Shown here piece after piece: positions 8,435-18,072 of a stretch of DNA of 63,105 nt. Position 1 is the stretch's first letter. Every line of letters starts with the position of its first letter. The notes beneath the pieces are model-generated. The model did not search any database and was not told the origin of the DNA. It worked only from the letters and a program-made list of their open reading frames with translations. Origin of the DNA: a virus; the IMG/VR virus record IMGVR_UViG_3300036831_000039, positions 1 through 63,105 of that record; one strand, given 5' to 3'. The translations under genes and the position numbers were made by a program.

Positions 8435-11400
8435 GTGGCAGAAGAACGATTTAAAAGGGTCACTAATAGATTCTACTGTAGGGGTATTGATCTCAATAAT
8501 CCTCTCGATTCTATTAGGGATAACTATTTTCCCATACTTGAAAATATCCGCTCATACCAAGACGGGAGTGTTCAGCCACGGCCAGGACTCACACTTATTG
8601 GATCAGTCATAACTGGTCAAACTCCTGTTCATAGTATTAGACGACTTAATGACCCTAAGAACTCCACATGGGCTAGAATTGTAGGAGCTGGAACAGGCCT
8701 AGCATACGGCCAGACCTCTTTTACTCAAGCACAATACAATAGTTCCAATGTAGTTTTCTCTGGTGATCCACTTACTATGGTGCCGTTTAGACCAGACCAG
8801 AGTACAGATTCCTGGATGTATATTGCGGATTCACTGGCTGCATATAAAATACGGCGAGATGGAGTTGTACATAAAATTGGAGTAGCACCTCCAACAGTAA
8901 CTCCGATTGCCGAACTGGATAGGCCCTTATTTGATAAACTATTAAACTTCCAAAGTACCACCGGATGGACTAGTGACGGAACTGTATGTCCTGGTACTGG
9001 ATTTTGGACAACTCCTAATAGAATTAACACTACTACTACTAAAGTTATTTATGATTCTGGAGTTAATGGCTGGTGTTGCATAGTTCCAGCTTCCATGTCA
9101 AATATTGGTGTTGGGTCTCTATTAGATGTTACCTATGCCGGGCCTTCAACAGAAACAGTTATTGTTTACGAGGCTTTTAGAGGATCATCTGCAACTACGA
9201 TTGCTTCAGTTGCTTGGGATGATGGTAGCGTTGGACCTGGAATGTGCACAATTCGTCCAGCAAATTCTCTTAACGAAATCAAACGTAATGCGGTTATTTT
9301 AATTAATGGTACTATTTATAGCCGTATTACAGATGTTATCAGTGGGCCAGATGGATCTATTGCATTTAGGTGCTCTAATCCTGCTTTTGGAATAGGAATT
9401 TCTATCCAGGTAATAAATTCGTTTAGAGTATATTCTCTAGGAGGATTTGCAGCTAATGGCGGAGATGTATTAGCCCAAAAAGACTTAAGTTTTGGTATTT
9501 TGGCTACTGGCACAGGCTATATTCAGAATAATACTGCGCTTGATCTTACGAAAATGAGTGTTTCATTGTCGTCTACAGGGGGGGCCCTATACGATGACGA
9601 TTATATCCATATTGCGTTCAAGTGCTCCGATCTAAGTAAGCTAACACAAGGTCGCATCATGTTTAATTGTGATGCTACCGATACCACATTTGCCCAAAAC
9701 TACTACTATCGTTCATTTACACCAAATGATCTGTTATTGGCGGCAAAAGGTACATTAACTTCTCTAGATACCCAAACTGTCGCCATTAACAATAATACAA
9801 TCGATACCACACAATTACGGTCTGGTCCTATTCTTTCTGGTAAAAATGATAGTAACGTTGATAATTTACTAGCGGATGCTGATCAACGCCTAGCTAATTT
9901 ACCACAAAATAGGAAAAAAACTGGTGATGTAGATCCTAACTCTCCTAATACCGCTGGAACCACTCGGTCACAGACGGCTACAGGGGATAATCAATGGTCT
10001 GAAATCAGATTTAAGCGCGCAGATTTACAGCGGGTAGGCACAGCCAACAGGGGTTACGCAGACATCACAGGATTTCGGTTAGAACTAACGATATCTGCAT
10101 TAGCAGTAACTATTGATGTTAACTCATTAACTATTTGGGGATCATCTGAACCCGATACAGGAGATATCGGAGAGCCTTATCAATACCGATATAGATATCG
10201 CGTATCTTCTACAGGGGCTTGTAGCAATTTCTCTCCAGCTAATTTCAGTGGAGTAAATGCTCTACGAACTCAAGTAATAGTTGCTATGACGGCATCTACG
10301 GCACCAGAGGTAGACAAAATTGATATAGAACGCAGGGGTGGTACATCTACAGAGTGGACATTTATAGGTACTGTATCCAATTCTGTGCATCAATTTACTG
10401 ATACCATTTCGGATGATGCGGCTATCGGAAATGCCCCATTGTCTGATGGCGATACTAATTTCCAGCCTTGGCCAGTTAGACTTGCTCCAATATCTGTAAC
10501 AGCCTCAATCGTAGGGGGATGCGTAATTAAAACTTTATCCGCATTGCCCACTGGATTGCTCAAAGGTACTGCAATTACTGTTAATGGTATTGCTACTACA
10601 TTTAGACGAATGTTAAGTGCCGGAGTGTATGAGCTATCAGACAGTATAGGCAATACTACTGGAGGGGTTACTGTAGAAGTTCCAGAACCAGTAATAACTA
10701 GTCCATTATCTGCATTATGGGGTCCATGGAAAGGTAGGGCATTAGCTTGTGGAGATGACAATAATCCAGGGACATTGTATATCTCTAATGGTAATAATTT
10801 TGATTCAACATTAGATATTCTTACTCTAGAGATTACTTCACCTTCTGAGCCCCTAATCAATGGCTGTGAGTTTAACGGAAGATGCTACGTATTCTCCTCG
10901 GAAAGAATGTTTGAAATTGAGCAAATTGGAGATAATCAGTTTATTTATTCCGAAGTACCTAATGCTAAAGGATTGTGGTCTAGATGGGCGCTTGCGGTAG
11001 GTTCTAGAATATTTTTTGAGGGAAAAGATGGCTTATACGGAACTATGGGCGGTCCTCCCATTTCTATTACAGATCAAACACTATTTCCGCTTTTCCCTAA
11101 TGAAGGAAATCTTGGAGTAAGTGTAAATGGCTTTAATCCACCAAACGTCATTAGTGGCCAAGAAAAATATCATAGAGTATCTTATTATGATAATTATGTA
11201 TATTTTGATTATAAAGATACTCAAGGCGGGTATAGAAGTTTAATGTTTACGGCTGATAGTTCCGAGCCTGGATGGTATCCGGACGTGTACACTCCTGGCG
11301 TAAGCTTTCACTATGGAGAAGAAGGTAAAGGCGTTCATAGTATTCTCTGTGGCGGAACCGATACTACTACGGGTAATTTATACCAGCTCTCGGGTACATC

Positions 11401-12373
11401 GGATAATGGAACAGCAATTAATTGGCATCTAGGAACTCCAGCATTTGATGCTCAGGATAGACGCGCAAAGAAACGTTGGGGGGATTTTGCATTCAAATCT
11501 TTCCCCGATAATTCTACAATTAATCTTGCACTTAAATATAATAACTACTCTTCTGCTGGTACCATATCACCGGCAACAATCACAGGAGCACAAGAAATTA
11601 TTAGCGTTCATGACATTAATTCTGGGGTAGGCACCGAACAATATAATGCCGCCCTTGATATTACAGGAGCCATTAGCGGTAATGCCCCCAAATTGTACTG
11701 GTGGGAGCCTTCTTATATTTACCGGCCAGAAGATAGTTTTCTACGTGGTACTGATTGGGACGATTTAGGATTAGATAGTGACAAATATATTTATGGTCTT
11801 CATATCACTACCAATACTCAAGGACTTTCTAGAACTGTACGACTTGAATATGATGGCGGACAGTTAGGAGCACTATTAACTATTAATCACAATGGATATC
11901 TTACTAATCCTTATCCATTTGATCCGTTCATTGCCCGAAGAATACGATTCTTGCCAACTGATCCTAATTCATGGCAGGAGTTTAAGTACCAAATTGTGTT
12001 TGAACCGGAGCCGCCACTAGTAGCACAGTGGGGCCCTAGTCAGCAAACATCTTTTGGATATGATGGGTATTTTCATTTACGAGAAGCTTATATAACTCTT
12101 ACCAATTCTGCGCCAGTTACTTTGACCATAACTCGGGCAGATGATGGTCAACAGTTTACATATACTATTCCCCCTGGCACTAGGAAAAAGACCTATCTAC
12201 AGCTAAATCCGATTAAAGCCAAAGGAATTTATTTTGAGATGACTTCTAGTGCTAACTTTAGGGTATATAAAGACGATATAGCTTTCATGGTTAAGCCATG
12301 GGCTAGCCAGCAACAGTTTAGACTTATCTCGCCATTTGGATTCTCTCATGGTGGTGGAGAGGCTAAGATTTAA
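8435..12373 (+). CDS. Tail nozzle / packaged-DNA stabilisation protein
   Basis: 1312 aa, GTG start. The N-terminus (RFYCRGIDLNNPLDSI, then YQDGSVQPRPGLTLIG) has the hallmark of podoviral nozzle proteins (T7 gp12 / P22 gp10 role), which open with a description of the mesh entering the tail and carry an RPG-type motif. The rest is beta-propeller-like, with repeats ending in GxxY or W and segments such as FNGRCYVFSSERMFEIEQ near the middle. The C-terminal third is beta-rich with a final SPFGFSHGGGEAKI. Its stop overlaps the next ATG (TAATG at 12371-12375). Together with the absence of a tape measure, this is the main evidence for short-tailed morphology. Confidence 0.8.
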   Translation: MAEERFKRVTNRFYCRGIDLNNPLDSIRDNYFPILENIRSYQDGSVQPRPGLTLIGSVITGQTPVHSIRRLNDPKNSTWARIVGAGTGLAYGQTSFTQAQYNSSNVVFSGDPLTMVPFRPDQSTDSWMYIADSLAAYKIRRDGVVHKIGVAPPTVTPIAELDRPLFDKLLNFQSTTGWTSDGTVCPGTGFWTTPNRINTTTTKVIYDSGVNGWCCIVPASMSNIGVGSLLDVTYAGPSTETVIVYEAFRGSSATTIASVAWDDGSVGPGMCTIRPANSLNEIKRNAVILINGTIYSRITDVISGPDGSIAFRCSNPAFGIGISIQVINSFRVYSLGGFAANGGDVLAQKDLSFGILATGTGYIQNNTALDLTKMSVSLSSTGGALYDDDYIHIAFKCSDLSKLTQGRIMFNCDATDTTFAQNYYYRSFTPNDLLLAAKGTLTSLDTQTVAINNNTIDTTQLRSGPILSGKNDSNVDNLLADADQRLANLPQNRKKTGDVDPNSPNTAGTTRSQTATGDNQWSEIRFKRADLQRVGTANRGYADITGFRLELTISALAVTIDVNSLTIWGSSEPDTGDIGEPYQYRYRYRVSSTGACSNFSPANFSGVNALRTQVIVAMTASTAPEVDKIDIERRGGTSTEWTFIGTVSNSVHQFTDTISDDAAIGNAPLSDGDTNFQPWPVRLAPISVTASIVGGCVIKTLSALPTGLLKGTAITVNGIATTFRRMLSAGVYELSDSIGNTTGGVTVEVPEPVITSPLSALWGPWKGRALACGDDNNPGTLYISNGNNFDSTLDILTLEITSPSEPLINGCEFNGRCYVFSSERMFEIEQIGDNQFIYSEVPNAKGLWSRWALAVGSRIFFEGKDGLYGTMGGPPISITDQTLFPLFPNEGNLGVSVNGFNPPNVISGQEKYHRVSYYDNYVYFDYKDTQGGYRSLMFTADSSEPGWYPDVYTPGVSFHYGEEGKGVHSILCGGTDTTTGNLYQLSGTSDNGTAINWHLGTPAFDAQDRRAKKRWGDFAFKSFPDNSTINLALKYNNYSSAGTISPATITGAQEIISVHDINSGVGTEQYNAALDITGAISGNAPKLYWWEPSYIYRPEDSFLRGTDWDDLGLDSDKYIYGLHITTNTQGLSRTVRLEYDGGQLGALLTINHNGYLTNPYPFDPFIARRIRFLPTDPNSWQEFKYQIVFEPEPPLVAQWGPSQQTSFGYDGYFHLREAYITLTNSAPVTLTITRADDGQQFTYTIPPGTRKKTYLQLNPIKAKGIYFEMTSSANFRVYKDDIAFMVKPWASQQQFRLISPFGFSHGGGEAKI

Positions 12374-13257
12374 TGGCTATTTCTGAATATGATGTAAGGG
12401 TATCAATTCAGGATGTAGAGGATAAAACTCTACTAGCTAGATCTCTACAAAAAATAACCAATGTATTACGAACTATTGGGGGAAAAGTAGATACATTATC
12501 ATCAACTAATAATGGTAGTTCTTCTAGTAATAATTTATCTATTCCCCAAATTAAGTCAGAATTACAGTCTGGAGGCTCTAGTCCGCTTAACGTAGAAGGC
12601 TTATTGGGGCATTTGGCACAAGCCCAATCAGCGGGATTGGCAGTATATTCCTCTGTGCCTAGTAGCGCGGTAATTCAAACTCTTAAGAGCGACCAATTAG
12701 TGCTTATAGAAGGAACTCCAGACACTCTTAAGCGGGTCGTAGCCGGGGCTCCATCTACGCTTAAAGACGTTAATGTAGCCTCTGCGGGGCCATCTAATAT
12801 GGTCACCACTGATACAGTACAAACTATAACTGGAGCTAAAACATTTGGCACTCCACCTATAGGAACGCAATATAACAGTATTCTTACTGGTAATAGCTCT
12901 AACACTGCTATTGTGGCATCTACGACTGCTTATATGCCTATAAGTGGTCCTCAAATTCCTACAATGTCTGATGTTGTGGCCGGAATTACTGAAGTAATCC
13001 CTATTGCTGGAACTATTAAAAATCTTTATGTTAAATTAGATACTAATATTGTTGGATCTGTTACTATAACTGTAATGAAGAATACGACTTCGACAATTCT
13101 AACAACTACAGTTTCCGGTGCTACAGATAATAACCATAATATTACTGACACAGTTTCTATTACTGCCGGAGATACATTAAGTGTTAGAATAGTCACTGAC
13201 GGATCAGCAGCCTCTTGTAAATACACGTGGGGAATTATATTTATTGGGACTATTTAA
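12373..13257 (+). CDS. Tail appendage protein
   Basis: 294 aa, ATG overlapping the nozzle stop codon, so probably translationally coupled. Residues 1-45 (SIQDVEDKTLLARSLQKI) form a helical adaptor-like segment, followed by a Ser/Asn-rich linker. The C-terminal 90 residues form a beta-sandwich-like domain (IKNLYVKLDTNIVGS ... YTWGIIFIGTI). Placed between nozzle and tailspike, it is likely a fibre or a connector that fixes the tailspike to the tail. Confidence 0.6.
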   Translation: MAISEYDVRVSIQDVEDKTLLARSLQKITNVLRTIGGKVDTLSSTNNGSSSSNNLSIPQIKSELQSGGSSPLNVEGLLGHLAQAQSAGLAVYSSVPSSAVIQTLKSDQLVLIEGTPDTLKRVVAGAPSTLKDVNVASAGPSNMVTTDTVQTITGAKTFGTPPIGTQYNSILTGNSSNTAIVASTTAYMPISGPQIPTMSDVVAGITEVIPIAGTIKNLYVKLDTNIVGSVTITVMKNTTSTILTTTVSGATDNNHNITDTVSITAGDTLSVRIVTDGSAASCKYTWGIIFIGTI

Positions 13258-14838
13258 ATGAAAAAATTTATACTTACATTATTTGTTATAGTTTTTCCAC
13301 TTTCACTCCAAGCTACCACATTTGGTAAGTGGCAGGGATACGCCGAGAGGGGCGGATCACAGGTTAGTGTGTCAGGATTTCTAAGTAGCACTAAGGTTCA
13401 ACAGTCATTTCCAGGAGCTACTGAAACCGTATATCTTACCGGAACAACCACTATTGCTACTATCTACAGTGATGCCGGAGTAACTCTTAAAAGTAATCCA
13501 TTTACAGTAGACTCTACTGGATTTGGATATTTTTACATAGATAATTCTATTTCGTTCGATATTAAATTTAGCGGTACAGGTATTTCTGTTCCATTTACGC
13601 TATCCAATATTACTCTGTCTAACGGAGTCCTTCCCGCAGTTCCGTCTATTATAGATTATGGGGCTATAAATGATGGAAGAACCCTAACAGGAACAGTAAA
13701 TAGCGGTATTGCTACCCTTAATTTAACTTCTGGATCATTTACTAGTGCAGACATAGGAAGGTCTTTTACTGTTCTAGGCGGTGCTGGAGTTGGAGTAGGC
13801 CTAACCGGGACCATTCTATCAATTGGCTCATCCACCTCTGCTACTATTTCTTCAACACCATCTGCTTCAGTATCAAATGCTATGACCTATATAGCTACGG
13901 ATAGCACGTCTGCCATCCAAACTGCACTGGATAATAGCAAAGCTGTAACTATTCCAGCAGGAGCGTTTGGATTCACTCGGCTAAGGCTTCATTATGGCCA
14001 AAGCATTAATGGAGCTGGTATAGGAAGTTCAACACTTCTACGAATTGGACTAGGCGCAGGGGGCCCTGCGATTTCTATGGTTGGCGGAAGTGATATAGCA
14101 CAAGAGCTTAAACTATCTAATTTTTCAGTGCGTTGTGGTCAGATAGGAACAGGACTTGATGGAATTAATCTAGGGTATGAAGTAGCAGGCGGCGGATTTG
14201 CGTTCGGATCTATTATCGAAAATGTTAAAGTCTGGAGTGCGTCCGGATTTGCGTTTAATCTAGCATCCAATGCTGGAATTGTCCGCAATATATGGGCAGA
14301 AAATCAAAACTCTGGCTCACAATCTACTGCTGGTGGATTCAAAGTTACAGTAACAAATTTATATGCGGATATTCTTGGTGTTGAAGGATTTTATCCAGCA
14401 GGCCCATATATATTGAATGCCTCAGGCTCATCAACGTACAAAAATATTCAATCTCAGCTTCAGGGTACTTATGCTACTACTGATGTTGTAAGTATAGGCG
14501 TAACTGGCACTGTTATAGATGGGCTATACCTTTTTGGTGGAGGCACGTATCGGGATGTAGTGCGCATTCTTGGAGGCCAGCAGTTCACAGAGCTTCGACG
14601 ATTAAACGTAGACCCTACGCACCCGGCTTATACTAATTTGGTTAATGATATTCCTAATGGTCGAACATATACTTCGGCAGTAGCTCACTTATCACGCTAT
14701 GTTCAGGCTGCGGATGGTTCTCCAGACACAGCCGCATATCCAGTGTTTGCTGATAATGCAAGTGCATTGGCCGCAGGATATATTAGTGGGGGAATTTATC
14801 GTACATCAACAGGTGAACTTCGTATTGTAGTTCCATAA
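13258..14838 (+). CDS. Tailspike with pectate-lyase-like beta-helix and signal peptide
   Basis: 526 aa. The N-terminus (MKKFILTLFVIVFPLSLQA) is a clear Sec-type signal peptide. Residues about 30-120 form a beta domain (TVDSTGFGYFYIDNSISFDI) often seen at the head of environmental phage tailspikes. From residue 135, the sequence IIDYGAINDGRT, then DSTSAIQTALDNSKAVTIPAGAFGF, then INGAGIGSSTLLRI is the characteristic opening of a pectate-lyase-3 type right-handed beta-helix that continues to about residue 460. It probably binds or cleaves a surface polysaccharide. No catalytic residues can be assigned. A signal peptide on a cytoplasmically assembled virion part is odd. Confidence 0.75.
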   Translation: MKKFILTLFVIVFPLSLQATTFGKWQGYAERGGSQVSVSGFLSSTKVQQSFPGATETVYLTGTTTIATIYSDAGVTLKSNPFTVDSTGFGYFYIDNSISFDIKFSGTGISVPFTLSNITLSNGVLPAVPSIIDYGAINDGRTLTGTVNSGIATLNLTSGSFTSADIGRSFTVLGGAGVGVGLTGTILSIGSSTSATISSTPSASVSNAMTYIATDSTSAIQTALDNSKAVTIPAGAFGFTRLRLHYGQSINGAGIGSSTLLRIGLGAGGPAISMVGGSDIAQELKLSNFSVRCGQIGTGLDGINLGYEVAGGGFAFGSIIENVKVWSASGFAFNLASNAGIVRNIWAENQNSGSQSTAGGFKVTVTNLYADILGVEGFYPAGPYILNASGSSTYKNIQSQLQGTYATTDVVSIGVTGTVIDGLYLFGGGTYRDVVRILGGQQFTELRRLNVDPTHPAYTNLVNDIPNGRTYTSAVAHLSRYVQAADGSPDTAAYPVFADNASALAAGYISGGIYRTSTGELRIVVP

Positions 14839-14852
14839 TAGAAAGGAATAAT

Positions 14853-15215
14853 GTGGCAACCAGAATATTACCGCCAGAAGAGTATTACAAACTAGAGCCA
14901 ATAGTTAAAAAATTGTTTGGTGAGGATAAACTTCCGCCTACCCCAGATATGTGCTTATGTGTGGCTGTAGAAGAAAGACATGGGGAAATAATAGGGTTTT
15001 TACCACTACAATTAATTCCGCATTTAGAGCCATTTGGGAGCTTAGGTGGGGCAAGTTTTGGGGAATTAAGGCAGGAAGTAGATAAATTCGTAAGTGCTGC
15101 TGGATCAATTAGTTACTATGCACATTTTGATAATAATCCTAAAGGGGAATTAATTGCCCTAAATAATGGATTTAATCCAGTCGGTATGCTATACTGTGGA
15201 ATCTCTAAAGGCTAG
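14853..15215 (+). CDS. Small protein, possibly GNAT-like
   Basis: 120 aa, GTG start behind AGAAAGGA. The segment LCVAVEERHGEIIGFLPLQLIPHLEPF and the C-terminal ALNNGFNPVGMLYCG resemble the beta-strands and last helix/strand of small acetyltransferase-like proteins that occur next to internal virion genes in podoviruses. The P-loop-like acetyl-CoA signature (RxxGxG/A) is not seen, so catalytic activity is doubtful. It may be a structural derivative. Confidence 0.45.
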   Translation: MATRILPPEEYYKLEPIVKKLFGEDKLPPTPDMCLCVAVEERHGEIIGFLPLQLIPHLEPFGSLGGASFGELRQEVDKFVSAAGSISYYAHFDNNPKGELIALNNGFNPVGMLYCGISKG

Positions 15216-15241
15216 TATTTGGGTGTCGGGAGGGAGTGTAA

Positions 15242-16015
15242 ATGGCATGGATTGCCCCGGTAATTGGCGCAGTAGCTAGCCTATATAGCTCTTATAAGTC
15301 CAATCAACAGCAGAAATCTGCGCAGCAATTGCAGCAGAATTCTATAAATCAACAGCAGGATATTCTTAACCAGACCTCTCCGTATGCAAAGCAGTATATG
15401 CAGATGGGGATGAATTCGATTACTCCTGCACAGAACTACTACTCCTCTCTACTTTCCGGTAATCGCTACTTGATGCAGGAAACTCTTGCGCCAGAGCTTA
15501 ACTCAATGGCCAAGAGATATTCTGGCTCGATGTCGGCGGCTAGATCCCTATATCCACGAGGTGGAATGGGGCTGGCCCAAGCTGCACAGCTACCCTATGA
15601 TTACAATTCTCAAGTGAGTAATGCTATGTTTGGCGCTAGACGAGATGCGGCTGGTCAAATGGCTAATATGGGTACTCAGCTTAGCGGACTAGGGCTAAAC
15701 GCGTATGGGTTAAATGCAAATATTGGCAATAATAACCTAGATGCTGCTATGAGGTTACGACAGATAGCGTCTAATCAAGGGCAGCAAGCCGGACAAGGGT
15801 TCTTTGGAGCACTACAGCAGTTCCAGAATTGGTATCAGAATTATGGGAGTAATAACAACAACAATAGTAATCCATCGTCACTACCCTATGGAAATGTAAA
15901 TGGTGGAACATATCCACCTAATAATTGGACTCCGTATGGTAATCCAGGAAGTTCAAATATGGGAGGAAGTTCTCCAACTCCCAATCCATATTCATTCTCT
16001 CAGCCGGGGCAATAA
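15242..16015 (+). CDS. Internal virion / DNA-ejection protein (small)
   Basis: 257 aa, ATG behind GGGAGGG. A short hydrophobic N-terminus (AWIAPVIGAVASLYSSY) is followed by a Gln/Asn-rich helical region with repeated QQQ, then a Gly/Asn/Pro-rich disordered C-terminus. Three consecutive genes with membrane-active Gly/Ala patches and long helical or disordered regions after the tailspike match the ejection-protein cassette of podoviruses (P22 gp7/gp20/gp16, T7 gp14-16 role). Its stop is followed directly by the next ATG. Confidence 0.6.
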   Translation: MAWIAPVIGAVASLYSSYKSNQQQKSAQQLQQNSINQQQDILNQTSPYAKQYMQMGMNSITPAQNYYSSLLSGNRYLMQETLAPELNSMAKRYSGSMSAARSLYPRGGMGLAQAAQLPYDYNSQVSNAMFGARRDAAGQMANMGTQLSGLGLNAYGLNANIGNNNLDAAMRLRQIASNQGQQAGQGFFGALQQFQNWYQNYGSNNNNNSNPSSLPYGNVNGGTYPPNNWTPYGNPGSSNMGGSSPTPNPYSFSQPGQ

Positions 16016-18061
16016 ATGAGTTTATTTGGTAATATTGGAAATTTTCTAGGGGGCATTATGGGCTCCCCTGATGCTGCTCGTGGATTTGCGTCTGCTAATG
16101 CGGAATTCCAGCAAAAACGTCTGGAAGCCAAACAGCAGCGCTTTCAAAATATGGCTGAAATGTATTCGAATCTTGCTAAATCTACCGCTGATCCTGATCT
16201 AGCTAACGAGTTTGGTAGCAGAGCATTTCAATTTGCGAACGCAGACCCATACGATCCTAAAAGTCTTAAGACACTATCTAAGCTTGGCGATGTTAATCAG
16301 GTATATGAGGATCATTACCAGAAGAAATTGGCTAATCCTCAGCCACAGACCCCTCCACGGGATGAGTATGATGTACAGAACTTCATTGGCCCTGAGCCTA
16401 ATACTTATGATGTTCATGGACGGGTAACGCCTCAGCATGAAATATACGAGAAGGAACGTGCCACAATTGAACCTGCGACTACTCAGCTTAGAATGCGCCA
16501 GAAGCTTATTCAGGGGGCTCTTAGCAATCTTAGATCAAGGGGTGTAGATCCGGATAGCCCAGAGGGTGAACTAGAGCAGAATGTGGCTCTTAGAGGGGCA
16601 GGGATCAATGAAGCTACTCCTACATTTAGGCCGTATCCTACTACCCTCCCTGATGCAAATGGGCATAGACAGCCCGTATTGCTAATGTATGGCAGCCGGA
16701 GTGGTAAGTTCTACATGACCGGCCCTGATGGAAAGAGTACAGAAGTTCATCCTGATATGCCTACTCCACAAGTTAAAGTAGGGCCAGATGGGACAGTGTA
16801 TCCAATTTATTCAGGCGTTGTCGGCGCCCCAACAGGAAATGTAGGCGCTCAGACCGGGACAACTACATCTACTTCTACTACAGTTAATCCTATTACTAAT
16901 ACTACTACTACAGGCAGAACTACCGGGAAAGTTTTCTCTCCAGGTAAGGTAGGTGCGACCCCTATACAGTCACAACCACAGACTCAAGCCGTGCCTGGAA
17001 TGCCCCAAGTTTCTCCAATGTCCAATATGGCTATTCCAGCCCCAATTAGTAGTTCAATTAGTGGCATACATGGAACTTCCCCCGTTACTATGAGGGCATC
17101 TGCTCAAATGCCTCCACAAGGCCCCACAGCTCCCGTCAGCGGTCCTCCAACGTCTACTCCTACGCCGCCTATTGATTGGGAACGTATGGCCGTAGAAGCG
17201 CCTACAACGGACGCTAGAACAGTAGCTGATTATGTATTGAATCCGGAGAAATGGAACGAAGCGCCTAAAAATCAGGCCGCGTATAGAACATTATTCCAGA
17301 CATATAATTTGCCGGTTAACGGGCCTAATAGCAAAGTGCTTACTCAAGAGGGTAAACGTGCTAGAGCCATTCGGGATGGTATCGAGTCACTACAACATGT
17401 AAGAGAGTTAATTAATTCCACCGATGGTACTATTACAGGAACTATAGCGGGCCGGTGGATTAAGGCTATGAATGAGGTAGGCTCCGATAAAGGAATGGCT
17501 GCCACGTTCAAGAACTCTATTTTCCATCCTGATTTAGGATCATGGAATGACGGACCTAATCCACAGACATTAGCTAAATTTGCTCAAGACGCTAATCCTG
17601 GAGCTAATCCGGCTCAGGTTAATCAATTAGTTACTAGAGCATCGGATCTTATTACTAGTCTTAGAATTTTCAATATTACTGAATTACGGGCGCTATCAGG
17701 AGCCTCACAGGGTATTTCTAGGCTATTCCAGATGATTGCACCTGCGATGGCCGATCCTAAAATGGACCCAGGTATTATGAACGGGCATTTGCTGGCACTA
17801 CAGCGTAATTTCTTGGATAGTTATAAGAATATTTATACCGATGTATGGGGCCCTAAAATTCCTTATGCGCCTGGCAAAGAAATTATGGGACAGCTTAGAT
17901 TTTACCCTTCTACTGAGCAGAAAATTGGTATGCTCATGAAAGAGGGCGGGCTCAATAGAAATGATGCGGTATTTGAACTCTGGAAAAGAGGGAAATTGTC
18001 TGGTCCAGAGGATAAAGTTTACGATACTAAATTCGGTAAGCTTCCAACTTATACTCCGTAA
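16016..18061 (+). CDS. Internal virion / DNA-ejection protein (middle)
   Basis: 681 aa. The N-terminus (SLFGNIGNFLGGIMGSP) is a Gly-spaced amphipathic segment. Residues 20-90 are strongly helical (QQKRLEAKQQRFQNMAEM). Residues about 260-400 are a Thr/Pro/Gln low-complexity linker. The C-terminal 270 residues are helical (RAIRDGIESLQHVRELI). This is the layout of an ejected internal protein. No lytic transglycosylase motif is visible. It directly abuts its neighbours, implying one transcript. Confidence 0.6.
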   Translation: MSLFGNIGNFLGGIMGSPDAARGFASANAEFQQKRLEAKQQRFQNMAEMYSNLAKSTADPDLANEFGSRAFQFANADPYDPKSLKTLSKLGDVNQVYEDHYQKKLANPQPQTPPRDEYDVQNFIGPEPNTYDVHGRVTPQHEIYEKERATIEPATTQLRMRQKLIQGALSNLRSRGVDPDSPEGELEQNVALRGAGINEATPTFRPYPTTLPDANGHRQPVLLMYGSRSGKFYMTGPDGKSTEVHPDMPTPQVKVGPDGTVYPIYSGVVGAPTGNVGAQTGTTTSTSTTVNPITNTTTTGRTTGKVFSPGKVGATPIQSQPQTQAVPGMPQVSPMSNMAIPAPISSSISGIHGTSPVTMRASAQMPPQGPTAPVSGPPTSTPTPPIDWERMAVEAPTTDARTVADYVLNPEKWNEAPKNQAAYRTLFQTYNLPVNGPNSKVLTQEGKRARAIRDGIESLQHVRELINSTDGTITGTIAGRWIKAMNEVGSDKGMAATFKNSIFHPDLGSWNDGPNPQTLAKFAQDANPGANPAQVNQLVTRASDLITSLRIFNITELRALSGASQGISRLFQMIAPAMADPKMDPGIMNGHLLALQRNFLDSYKNIYTDVWGPKIPYAPGKEIMGQLRFYPSTEQKIGMLMKEGGLNRNDAVFELWKRGKLSGPEDKVYDTKFGKLPTYTP

Positions 18062-18072
18062 AGGAATATTAA

